Assembly (NCBI GenBank): GCA_025618425.1
Contig: CM046849.1
Coordinates: 32,902,336 to 32,966,335 of the forward strand
Source: Heliocidaris tuberculata
Taxonomy: Eukaryota; Echinodermata; Echinoidea; Camarodonta; Echinometridae
Length of the DNA: 64,000 nucleotides
Direction: 5' to 3'
The position numbers were made by a program, and so were the translations under genes. Below are positions 54,572 to 64,000 of the stretch, in pieces (positions within the stretch are counted from its first letter, which is position 1; every line of letters starts with the position of its first letter). The notes under the pieces are model-generated. The model saw only the letters and a program-made list of their open reading frames with translations. It did no database searches and was not told where the DNA came from.

Positions 54572-56007
54572 TATTATCATGTCGAGTAAAGGGCGTCGCT
54601 GGACCATTTCCAGTGAGGGTTTGTATAGGAAAATTTGCCGACGAGTTAGCTGAACATTTTCCAACAAGCAACCAAAAAAAAAAAAAAAAAAAGTGCCGCA
54701 ATTAAAATTTCATTGGGTAATGGGAACTCTTCTTCAGAATTATACTTCTGACATTGTACATACAGGGAGATGTTGTCTCTTTCTATGTAACGAGACTTTT
54801 GAATGAGAACAGTCATGCGTTCTTTATTTTGGTTATTTTCGAGGTATTGTGGAAACTATAGCTGTCTCAGTAGACTATTTGGATATTGTCAGTAAAACTC
54901 TGCTCAATTTTATCAAAATATAATCATAATCTGGCAAATAATTATAGTTGGAAGCACAGGGTACACTTTCCGTTTGTTTTCTTCGAAGTCTGATAATTGA
55001 TGCGACTTTGGACCTTTTTCATGAAAGATATGAGAAAAGGCATATGAGAGAATGAGAGGAGAGGGCGGTTAAGGAGAGACAGAGAGAGCAGGAGAGAGAG
55101 AGAGAGTCGGAATAAAGAGGTGATAAAAAGATAGATAAAAGAAAGTGATAGAGAGGGAAAAGAAAATAAAGAAAAAGAAGATGGAAGACAAGGAATAAGA
55201 AATGGAGAGAAAGGAAAGACAGAGTATTAGGTTGCAATATAATGATTTGTACATATACCAGTGTCACAACTATTCTGTTTTGTAGTGTAAGGGGGGGGGG
55301 GGGGGATAGGATAATGTAAGATAAATAGATATATTTAATAATTATTTCCATACATTCAGAGCATTTGTAAGTATTTTACTATCACAAAGGGGTCTATAAA
55401 ATACAAGCTGTGATTTTCAATAGACTCCTCCACTTATGTTTCTTTACTATGCCTAATTATACTGAAATTGTAATAGACAAGAAGTATAATTGTTTATAAT
55501 ATTATATTTATACTGTATACTTTATTTTTAAGTTTTTCCATTTATGTAAACATTTCTTATCCTAACTTTGTTTGATATTATGTTATATCAAATTATACCC
55601 TTTATATATACTCCACTAATTTTTGAAGAGTAAAAAATAAATTCGATAGCCTATAGCTACGAATGAATTCAGTGATTGCTTACTTTTAGTATATAGTATC
55701 CCTCTCTCATGTCAATTATTTGTTCCTCTGATTCATTAATTTAACTTACTGCATGCTTTTCGTAATCGAGTTTGGTCATACACTGGCACCAAGTTCAAGT
55801 TCAAGTTTCAGGGCTGGTCACATTTTTTTTTTCATAAGTTTTTATTATTTTCTATCATAAAGAAAACTGAACACAATTTGAAACATTTCATATAATATAA
55901 CATACAAAAAAAAATAATCTTGACATAAATATAACTGCTAACCCGCCCAGTAGTCAAGGTTGCCGGCTCCAAACAATTTGAGCTAAACAATGGCGCGGTG
56001 ATCACAA
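54572..56007. other. intergenic, AT-rich, no gene seen
   Basis: Contains an A run (54675-54691), a (GA)-rich tract (55040-55220), a G run (55291-55304) and a T run near 55822 that may mark another antisense retro-insertion. Confidence 0.5.
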
Positions 56008-56008
56008 C

Positions 56009-56200
56009 AGGGCCAAACATTATTTGTCCGATAACGATAACGATAACGATAACGATAACGAGATTTTTTATTAAAGGTACACCCTAGAGCTGCTGTACCA
56101 GTAACAGACACCAGCATACTCACACGTACACACCATGAAGTAGGGTGTACCTTTAATTAAAAAATCTCGTTGTCGTTATCAGACAAATGTGACAAGCCCT
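56009..56200. mobile_element. foldback element with an expanded ATAACG repeat in one arm
   Basis: Left TTTGTCCGATAACG...CGAGATTTTTTATTAAAGGT; right ACCTTTAATTAAAAAATCTC-GTTGTCGTTATCAGACAAA. The left arm has five ATAACG units (56029-56061) where the right arm has about one. Confidence 0.65.
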
Positions 56201-56950
56201 TTAAACATATTTCACATTTCCATAAAGAAATACACTATAAACATACAAAATTACAATATAAAAGATGGTGACACCAAAAACAGCGGAGTAAGCTTAGAAT
56301 TAGAATTTTTGAGGATTAATCGCAAAAGAACCTCTTGGGTTCTGTCTGATGGGCAATCACCCTATGAAGGTGAACATACTGCATGTAGGAACTGAATACC
56401 GTATATTCAATTACTATGTTCACTTTCATAGGGTTATAGGGTTATGGCATAATATTATTTTAGGTCATAGAATATGAAAATCAAAAGTAGTATAAAAACA
56501 AACCAAACAAACAAACAAGCAAACAAACGAGGTAAAAGAGAGAAAAGGAAAAAAAATGTGGAAGAGTGGTGGGGTTAGAGATGATCTAAATAGATTATTC
56601 AGTTAAATTCTTAATTTTCAGCCTACTTTTAAACATACTTATTGGCCCGAATTCACCAAGCGGTAGGTTTGGAATAATTGGATAGGTGTATGTTTGGCGA
56701 TCCCTTTCCTCTTTTTTATTTCCTACAATTTGTGTAATTTTACAACCGAAAAAACAGAAAATATTCTATAGGTCACTCATTTTTTTAAATCTGAATATTA
56801 TGTGTTTTAAAAATAAGAATAATAAAGTTGTATTCATTAGTTTGATATCTTCGTGCAGGGTTTCTAGAGTTACTCTTTGAATGAAAACACCTGGAGTTCA
56901 AAGAATTTGCTATCAGTATACTGGTTGGCCATACTCTACTATACTATAAT

Positions 56951-57201
56951 CAGTCAGACCCAACTCCGGAAAACCGAGCACAGGTATATACTCCGAAAAC
57001 GGCGTATAAATATAGAGCCCTCATCGTTCAGTGTTATTTTTGAAAAATATATTATCAACAGCAGGTCGACATTGCACGATTTTCCCCATGTCTTTTGTAC
57101 ACACTGTCTCGCACTGAACGATGAGGGCTCTCTATTCATCTTGCTCCATACGCCGTTTTCGGAGTATATACCTGTGCTCGGTTTTCCGGAGTTGGGTCTG
57201 A
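56951..57201. mobile_element. MITE with ends GTCAGACCCAACTCCGGA, copy 1
   Basis: About 251 bp with ~80-bp arms: GTCAGACCCAACTCCGGAAA, CGAGCACAGGTATA and AAAACGGCGTAT are mirrored at the right. A second copy is in sulfotransferase copy 3 intron. Confidence 0.8.
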
Positions 57202-57388
57202 CAATTCAGTTAAACCTGAAACGAGGATTAAAGAGCTAACTTAACAAAGGGAAAACTTAGACCTCTGCATGTTTAACTTCTTGTTATAGTCGAATTTAGA
57301 CCGAGTGTAAACTCAGTGACGGGTTTGAATTTTTGTAGAATATATACCATTACACCCCCATTCACATGCACAGAAGAGACCGACATTA

Positions 57389-57979
57389 TGAGCATGATCA
57401 GTTCGCGTCAAGGATGGACATTTCAAAATTTTCTAAGCTGAGGGGCCTGAAAAAAAAATGATTAGATGTGATGATTTATTTTGGAGGGTATCACTAGGTG
57501 TACTGAAAAATGATAAAATTTGGTTGTCATGGTTACTTATTTCAATGAGAATCAATAAAATGCTCCATTTCTTTAGAGTGGAAGTGAAATTTTGTGTTGA
57601 CTTCTCATTACTCTTTTTCTATTAATATCAGAAAAATATGATCTTGTCTAATACTTTCACTTGCAAATATTAGATAAATTGGCTTCCATATCAGACATCT
57701 GGGATTTCCAAACAAGCTTTAGATTCCATAAAAGATGTGAAATATGTGCATCACAGATGGAAATTTTGCGAAAAGTGTCATTTTTTGATAACACCCCTGC
57801 TTAAAAATAATTTGGTCCAAGAACTCTGTCACCTAGGCACATGGGACCATTTGAAGAACCAAATTTCTAGTAACTTTCGATGTATTTCATGGCTGTGATA
57901 GTCTTTCAATTAATTTTATGATAAAATATATTTTGTGTCACAGACGGACAAAATGCTCGCTCTTAACCGATCATGCTCA
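57389..57979. mobile_element. 591-bp foldback element TGAGCATGATC...GATCATGCTCA in copy 3 flank
   Basis: Flanks CATTA (57384-57388) and CATCA (57980-57984). The paralogous flank of copy 2 reads GACCGACATTAGAAAGTAAC with no insert. It is related to 16986-17206 through GTCACAGACGGACAAAATGC. Confidence 0.75.
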
Positions 57980-58410
57980 CATCAGAAAATAACCGTTACC
58001 CCGAATGGCTAAAGTCAATCTGGAGTCGCTTTGGCAATGTGACTGAGATATTAGTTTCCACCATCATGTCCATAAAAGCACAGGAGTAGTAGTAGTATTT
58101 ATTTTCCCGTTCAGTTAAAAAAAATACAAACATATACAATATATGTATTTACATTTGAATGTGAAACGGCTGGATAACCCATATTCAGCTGTGCCAGACA
58201 CGACACTACTGATCCTCCATGGGGTCCAGCATGAGAGGACAATGCGGTTATACGGGTCAAAACGTCGCTTTCAGTTTATAGTCTATAATATTTCTCTTAT
58301 TGAAGGCATTCGTGTTCTATTAAACGGAAGAATAGCTTTCAACTCTTTTCATCGATCTGAACTTTGGCTACTAAATTATATTCAAAACGTTTCTTCACAG
58401 TGGAAGCATC

Positions 58411-58706
58411 ATGGCTGCGAGTAGGCCCTGTGAACGACAAGCTTCTACTGACAAAAGTCGCACCATCATCTGGTGTGTACCTCGCTCTGTTTCTACAGCT
58501 CTCACCAAGTGTCTCAGTTTCACTGAAGACATCGAGGTGTGGTTCGAACCCTACACATACTGCCGAGTAGCCCAAGTGAATGTGAAGCAACAGCTAGGCC
58601 TTGATCTGCCGAACGAATATGAAGGGAATGAAGAGATTTACAGACAAGTGACGGATCACTTCAGAGAGACTGGACAGGCGAATACGACTAATCCGAAGAA
58701 CTTGTC
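58411..58706 (+). CDS. sulfotransferase-like copy 3, exon 1
   Basis: Starts MAASRPCERQASTDKSRTII. Donor GTAAGT at 58707. Confidence 0.88.
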
Positions 58707-60075
58707 GTAAGTTTTCTTGATTCAAGAATGTAGAGTATTTAATTTCGATATATAAGTCAGCAAAGACAATAATTGTAACAGGATAAAATTATTTTCGAAA
58801 AATCAACTCAAGGCAATTTCAATAGCCCTGTCTATCACCTTTAGAAATTTGCGAACATTACAATGGCGTATTACGTAATCCGAACCTGATTTCTATGGGC
58901 AGTACAATCAGTCAGACCCAACTTCGGAAAACCGAGCACAGATGTGTACTTCGAAAACGGCGTATGAATATAGAGCCCTCATCGCTCGGTGTGAAACAGT
59001 GTGTACAAAGGGCATGGGGAAAATCTTGCAAAGTCAACCTGCCAACGATATACATATTCTTAAAAATAATGCTGCGGGTCAATTACCTTCAAAATTCCTG
59101 AATCATTCGTCATATGAAATGATTTTAAAATTACAAACATTTGAAATAAATATATCCGCAGCATTGTTTTGGAAAAACATATTATCAACAGCAGGTCGAC
59201 ACTGCACGAATTTCTCCATGCCTTTTGTACACACTGTCTCGCACTGAACGATGAGGGCTCTATATTCATCATGCCTCATGCTCTATACGCCGTTTTCGGA
59301 GTATATACCTGTGCAGGGTTCCGGAGTTGGGTCTGACTGACAATAGGCCTTTGAAATTGCCCTTGAGTATATTTTTCGAAAGTAGTTTTATCGTGTTTTG
59401 TGTAAAAGTTCATTTTGACACAATCAGTCGATACTGATAACAAAAATAATGATTACTGCGAATGTGAATGGCTTTCGGAGGGCATACAGTGTATGATCGA
59501 ATCTTTTTTAATCTCTTTGAATCTGACAGAATGGGATCGTATATTGAAGAGAGAAATTAGCGACCATGTAGCCAGCCAAAATCATCACATTAACTGGAAA
59601 AAGTGTTCCATCCTAGCGCGTGACTCAACCAAATCAACAGATGGATAAGGGAGGCCATCCACATTCGCAAGGAACAAGGAAAAGCAATGAACCGTGACCT
59701 CGGGCAATACACACTCCCTTCAATATACGATCCCATTCTCTCAGATTTTCGACGAGCGCCAGCTACGTCGGCCAGCGGGAGAACATCGTTAACGCAGTAA
59801 GATCCACTGAACTCTATGACATAGAGTTCAGTGGTAAGATCTCATGAAGCTTGCAGATCCTCAGCAGGTCTCATCAAAAAGGTAATTTTTCGACTGATTG
59901 TGTCAAAATGAACATTTACAAAGTTGAAAATTCAATCAGATGAATCTTTTCAGCTAAAGACAATGATTATTCATGGTTAACATTTCAGAAATATCAATGA
60001 GGAAGAGTAGAAAAAGTACAATGGTAAATGTGGTACTGATGACCGAGGGTAGCAGACTAAAATGATCGTGAATCC

Positions 60076-60113
<38 letters not shown>

Positions 60114-61043
60114 GGGGAGGGGGAAAAGGGCCGTTCTGAAAATAATTTCAATCTGATTTAATAAACAATTTGAATTGAATTTTAATAAACGAGTTTATTA
60201 AATAATTCGAATTTTATTCATGCAGTAAGCGTTAATAACGCTTTAGCATGCATAACAATTGTTATCAGTTTGTTAACTGATCAATTACCATTGCTTTGCA
60301 TTATTTTGTGCAAATTATTTGAAAGAGAAAGGAAGGAGTTCCAAAAAGTGATTTTTTTTTCCCGTAGCGTATATGTTTTAAATTTGTTTGCAATAAAGTT
60401 ATAAACGCGTCGAACAAAATAAATGAATATAAGTGACGTGCCACCACACAACAGCGGCATCTAACACAGCCCAAACATTTCACAATGAGTGATGTAGCAT
60501 GGGCCAAGCCACTTAGGTGACACGGGGTGGCATGGGGAGGATGCACCGGTTAAACTTGTCTAATCAAACCCCCCCCCCCCCCCTCCCCGGTTTCGCGGCC
60601 CAAGCATTACCCTTTTCAAGAGAGAGAAAAATAAATCATCGGTAATACGGGCGATGTTCACTACTGGTCACAGGTGGACTGGGGTCACAGGTAAACTGGT
60701 GATGCGTGGGGGGGGGGGGGGGGGGGGGGGGCTTAAGGCTGCACAGAGTCCAAGCGAATGAATCGAGTATTTTATTGAAATGTAAATAAACCACTTTGTT
60801 AAGCAAATGTTAGGTGACGGTTGCCCCAATATGAGATGAATTTGCGCGGATATAGTGGTAATATCAAAATTTTCTAGGAGAGGAGCAGCCCCTTCAACCC
60901 CTCCTCATACGCCTAATGTCGATCACTCACATAGCCAGAATTGGGGAATAGGGAGGGGGAATCTGGGTAGGGGTTTGGGGTAGGGTTTAGGTCTTGACCC
61001 CTTTGTTCCGTGGATGACCCTTTTTTAAAGTGTGTGAATAATA

Positions 61044-61116
<73 letters not shown>

Positions 61117-61944
61117 TACTTGCATTTGTATAGCGCCTTTTCCATAGGATACAAGGAATAGGGGGCATGTCCCCCTTTTGCCTTCTGGCTACGCTTATGA
61201 ATTCTTGATGAGTGGTCATGTTGGGAGAATGTTTAATTGTGATGTTACATAATTGGTTCAAACTTTATTTCTTTCTTATTTTCTATTTGCAGTTATGCAA
61301 TGACCGGTCTTCTGTTGGAACAGTCAGCTAGTCCTCGTGTCTTGGTGAAAGATATGTCATTTGCTCTTTCCCCAGGACAATACAAGTTTATCCCAAAAGG
61401 CTTCAAACATATCTTTCTAATTCGTCATCCTCTCAGAGTATTTAACTCGCTTCGAAAATCAGTATATGATCAAATGTCCGCTCTGGGTATGTTAACAGGT
61501 GAAGCCGCAGTCGAAGAAACATTCAACATTGGGCGTGACGAACCATACGTAAATTCAGGAGCATTGGTGCATAAAGATGTTTATGACATGTGGAAACATG
61601 TGCAAGAAAATTTGGGTGCAGAATCAATTGTGATCGACGCCGATGATCTATTGACGAAACCAGCCGAAATGGTGCCGAAGATCTGCCGAGCTGCGGGGCT
61701 GCCGTACGACGAGTCGCTCTTGAAGTGGGATGGGTCTCCCGAAGTGACGAAGAATTGGAAGGTTTTTGCAGACGACATCGTGCAGAGAATGGTATACTTC
61801 TACGAAACAGCTGTCTGGAGCAGCGAATTCCTACCTGCAAGCAAGATGCCATCACGTGACGAGGTTAGCCCTGACGTCCTCAGATGTACCGATCAGGTTA
61901 TGAAATATTATGACGAAATGTATGAAGTAAGGATCAAGGTTTAA
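58411..61944 (+). CDS. P-loop sulfotransferase-like protein, tandem copy 3 (2 exons, 315 aa)
   Basis: Exons 58411-58706 and 61293-61944 join in phase 2 (GTAAGT...TTTGCAG) into 316 codons with TAA. P-loop WCVPRSVSTALTK at 21-33 and RHPLRVFNSLRKS with RHP at 143-145 are intact, so it should be as active as copy 2. Small differences from copy 2 include Thr for Ile in FTEDIEV, YDQMSALG for YGQLSALG, TKPAEM for SNPAEM and a Trp in AVWSSEF. The 2.6-kb intron is twice that of copy 2 because of insertions (a MITE, a Penelope-type remnant, G runs and a TAA array). AATAAA signal at 62377-62382. Substrate unknown. Confidence 0.86.
58910..59333. mobile_element. MITE with ends CAGTCAGACCCAACT, copy 2
   Basis: Longer relative of 56951-57201. 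Flanked by ACAAT on both sides (ending about 58907 and starting about 59337), a likely 5-bp target duplication. It carries an extra ~170-bp internal segment. Confidence 0.75.
59402..59919 (+). mobile_element. Penelope-like (GIY-YIG type) retroelement 3' remnant
   Basis: REISDHVASQNHHINWKKC, then after a frameshift RWIREAIHIRKEQGKAMNRD, resembles the C-terminal block of GIY-YIG-bearing Penelope-type proteins (pattern HxxxxxHxIxW...RWIkEAI.IRK). It is bounded by inverted 30-bp ends: GTAAAAGTTCATTTTGACAC (59402) and GTGTCAAAATGAACATTTAC (to 59919). The coding part is broken. Confidence 0.65.
59804..59834. repeat. perfect 31-bp palindrome
   Basis: CCACTGAACTCTATG, one base, then its exact complement. 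TAAGAT flanks it on both sides, suggesting a templated-repair insertion within the Penelope-like remnant. Confidence 0.85.
60078..60123. repeat. (GA)n and G run
   Basis: (GA)n followed by a G-rich run, positionally equivalent to the (GA)n at 51618-51662 in copy 2. Further C and G runs lie at 60570-60585 and 60711-60731. Confidence 0.8.
61037..61113. repeat. (TAA)n microsatellite
   Basis: About 25 units, 180 bp before exon 2 of copy 3. Poly-Leu and poly-Ile ORFs across it are artefacts. Confidence 0.9.
61293..61944 (+). CDS. sulfotransferase-like copy 3, exon 2
   Basis: Acceptor TATTTGCAG ends at 61292. Starts YAMTGLLLEQSASPRVLVKD after the split Ser99; TAA at 61942-61944. Confidence 0.9.
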
Positions 61945-62954
61945 TCGTCATTATATAGCGTATATACGTCATTTCGAAAAACTTAAAAAAAAAAAAAAAC
62001 TTGAAGCCTTTGGGATGCTAAGAACACGATTGCAAAGACTTTTGAAGATCAACCTGAGACAACTTTAATTACATTGATGTGCTGACATGTCAATGACAGT
62101 TTTCATTATCCCAACATGATTTCTTTGCGATATACGATATGGTATTGAAATTGCCCTTGAGTTGATTTCTCGAAAGTCTAAAGTTTAAGAGGAAGAAAGG
62201 AATCGTGTTAAGGAAGCCCCATTATATACCTGTGTAGCCTCGGTGGTGTTTAATATCATGTATATTAGTTGGCTTTGTCACCGATGTGCCTATATCTAAG
62301 TAGACATCATGTCCATAGCTTTTTCCCATATTAAATTTGCAAGATATGAAATAGATGTATGATGACATGTATGAAAAATAAACACAGGTCTCTGTTATTC
62401 ATCCATCATCCCATGTTCTAAGTTGCTAAGAAAACAATGAATTTGAACGTAATTAAGCAAACCTGGTGCCGAGGAAATCGTATACGCAATCTAAATTTCA
62501 ACCCTTGACTAAAAACTATACCTAACCCTAAATCTAACCCTAAACCTAACTTAAAACCCAACTGCAACCCACATTGTATATCTTTGACGAAATAAAGCCC
62601 GAAGCAATTGTCGCCGGAGGATTATGTCCGAGGCTCCGAGCACCGCTGGGAAGTTATACCCGACTTTAGTCAGGTTCACCCGGAGGGAGCTAAACTTTAA
62701 GTTTCGCTTGTAGTTTCAAAACTTTAAGTTATCTTGTAGTTTCAGACCGTATCGTGGGCCGGGGAACCGGGGGCTGCAGCCCCCACTTTTTTGAGTAGAC
62801 ACGTTGCATGAAACCTCGGGAAAAGGTTCAAAATTGTCATTAATGAGTGAAATCACATCAGCCCCCCCCCCCCCCCCACTTTCAAAAATGCTCAGCGGCC
62901 CCTGCGTACTCTCTAGATATAAAGGAGTGAATTTGCAACTCGACATTAAGAGTG
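61945..62954 (+). other. 3' UTR and flank of sulfotransferase copy 3
   Basis: Paralogous to 53073-53745 up to about 62620. Beyond that lie AGTTTCAAAACTTTAAGTT words, a C run near 62862-62877 and no gene until the LINE. Confidence 0.6.
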
Positions 62955-63940
62955 AAGAAAGGGTGCTCTTTCTGGGTGCTCTCTCCTCTTGGAGTAAGGT
63001 CTCTTCTGGCGTGCCTCAGGCCCTCAGAACAGCGTGATCGGCCCGCTACTCTTTAACCTTTTTTGTGAATAATGTCATATCTGATGTTGACTCTGATCTG
63101 TTACTGTTTGCTGATGATATGTTGCTATTTCGTGTCATCCGTACTCGTGATGATGAGATTCAGTTGCAACATGATCTGGACTTACTTCAAAACTGGACAA
63201 CCACAAACGGTATGTCCTTTAACTCATCCAAAACAAAGGTCATGCATGTGACTAGAAAAAGTAATATTCCAAATACTGTCGATACCATGAGGGGCACACT
63301 TCTTTCATGTGTCTCTTCACACAAATATCTTGGTGTATTGATCAGTTCTTGGAAGTCCCATGTTGATGCAATTACTGCTCGAGCTAGTCGCCTTCTTGGG
63401 TTTATTAGAGTTGTAGCCCGTGGTTCCTCCATCTGTGCTATTTTTGCCTTATACAAGGCATTGATCCTGCCGATTATTGAGTTTGGTGTTCCTGCATGGC
63501 ACCCAAACACATCTAGTCAAATCCAACAAATATAACGAATTCAACGCATAGCAACACGTATTGCTCTAAAACAGAAAGGAGGTGTAATGCCTTACGAAGA
63601 GAGATTACGGGTTCTCAACTGGTCTACCCTGTCAGCTCGACGAGAGTATTTGTTATGTACATTTACCTTTAAATATCTGTACTCCTGCTGTGACTGTGAA
63701 GCGCTATTAGAGAACACTCTAATTAACAAAAGACGTCTAAGTACTCTTTCTTTCTGTCACCTTCCTTCACGGACACAGGCTTTGTTCCTGTCCCCCTCCC
63801 GTAGGTTCCCTCGCCTGTGGGACAAGTTGCCATCAGATGTTAAGGATGCATCAGTAGTCTCTTCACTCTCATGTTTTCTTCTCTCTCTTAAGCGAACCTT
63901 CTTTCTGAATAATTACACCTTTTTCTCCTCCCTCCACTAA
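62955..63940 (+). pseudogene. jockey/CR1-like LINE reverse transcriptase fragment
   Basis: SSWSKVSSGVPQ at the left is followed by a small insertion and a one-base frame change. The frame is then long and open, with LLLFADDMLLF (catalytic FADD at 63107-63118), SFNSSKTKVMHVTRK, HKYLGVLISSWKSH and ALILPIIEFGVPAWHP. An in-frame TAA (63533-63535) precedes RIQRIATRIALKQKGG. The C terminus runs to SLKRTFFLNNYTF and ends at 63938-63940. The endonuclease and N-terminal reverse transcriptase are missing, so this is a dead 5'-truncated copy. The exact clade needs a tree. Confidence 0.82.
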
Positions 63941-64000
63941 ATTGATCTCTTCTAACTCCCTTTTGACCCTTTCTTCCTTTTTCTTTCTAAATATTACCCT

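Noticed and set aside
60913..61261. Poly-Leu and poly-Ile ORFs
   Set aside because: Translations of the (TAA)n microsatellite.
61523..61855. 110-codon minus-strand ORF and similar ones at 48083-48346 and 52709-52906
   Set aside because: Antisense shadows of sulfotransferase exon 2, present only because the sense strand is conserved coding DNA.

Overview
The window is animal nuclear DNA: AT-rich, intron-dense, with GT-AG splice junctions, many foldback (MITE-like) repeats, a tRNA-derived SINE, LINE and Penelope-type remnants, and the palindromic microsatellite ACATGT scattered through introns and intergenic DNA. The repeat style and the SINE resemble what I know from sea urchins, so a marine invertebrate deuterostome, most likely an echinoid, is my best guess. 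The species cannot be fixed from sequence alone. No operons, CRISPR arrays, rRNA genes or functional tRNA genes are visible. Gene models were built by hand from reading frame, splice sites and family knowledge.

Region 1 (about 3.5-25 kb, + strand) is a DNAJB6/DNAJB2-type co-chaperone gene of eight coding exons giving a 250-residue protein: J domain with HPD, Gly/Phe region, Ser-rich stretch and the conserved C-terminal domain. Its introns hold a nearly identical 2.42-kb tandem duplication, several MITE families, a degenerate ~220-bp tandem array and a SINE. An 84-nt, phase-neutral, GC-richer open segment with good splice sites (20262-20345) looks like an unrecognised cassette exon. Region 2 (25-32.4 kb) is the space between two convergent genes; it holds the DNAJ 3' UTR, MITE copies and a ~185-bp periodic array with a GGTCACGTG core.

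Region 3 (32.4-44.2 kb, - strand) is a complete 15-exon GNL2/NOG2 gene, the nucleolar circularly permuted GTPase of 60S ribosome assembly, predicted at 734 residues. All permuted G motifs are present in order. Region 4 (44.2-46.8 kb) is repeat-rich, with an antisense LINE reverse-transcriptase remnant.

Region 5 (46.8-62.6 kb, + strand) is a tandem cluster of three intact two-exon genes for P-loop sulfotransferase-like proteins (312, 315 and 315 residues). Copies 2 and 3 are the youngest pair: homology extends through upstream flank, intron and 3' UTR, so their differences expose transposon insertions as filled versus empty sites, with target-site duplications visible. An antisense 5'-truncated LINE with a 16-bp duplication separates copies 1 and 2, and a Penelope-type remnant sits in the intron of copy 3. 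The window ends in a broken jockey/CR1-like LINE (about 62.96-63.94 kb).

The three gene families have no evident functional link. I found no clearly new multi-gene system. The most interesting points are the candidate cassette exon, the sulfotransferase cluster with its natural empty sites, and repeats lying against GNL2 splice donors.
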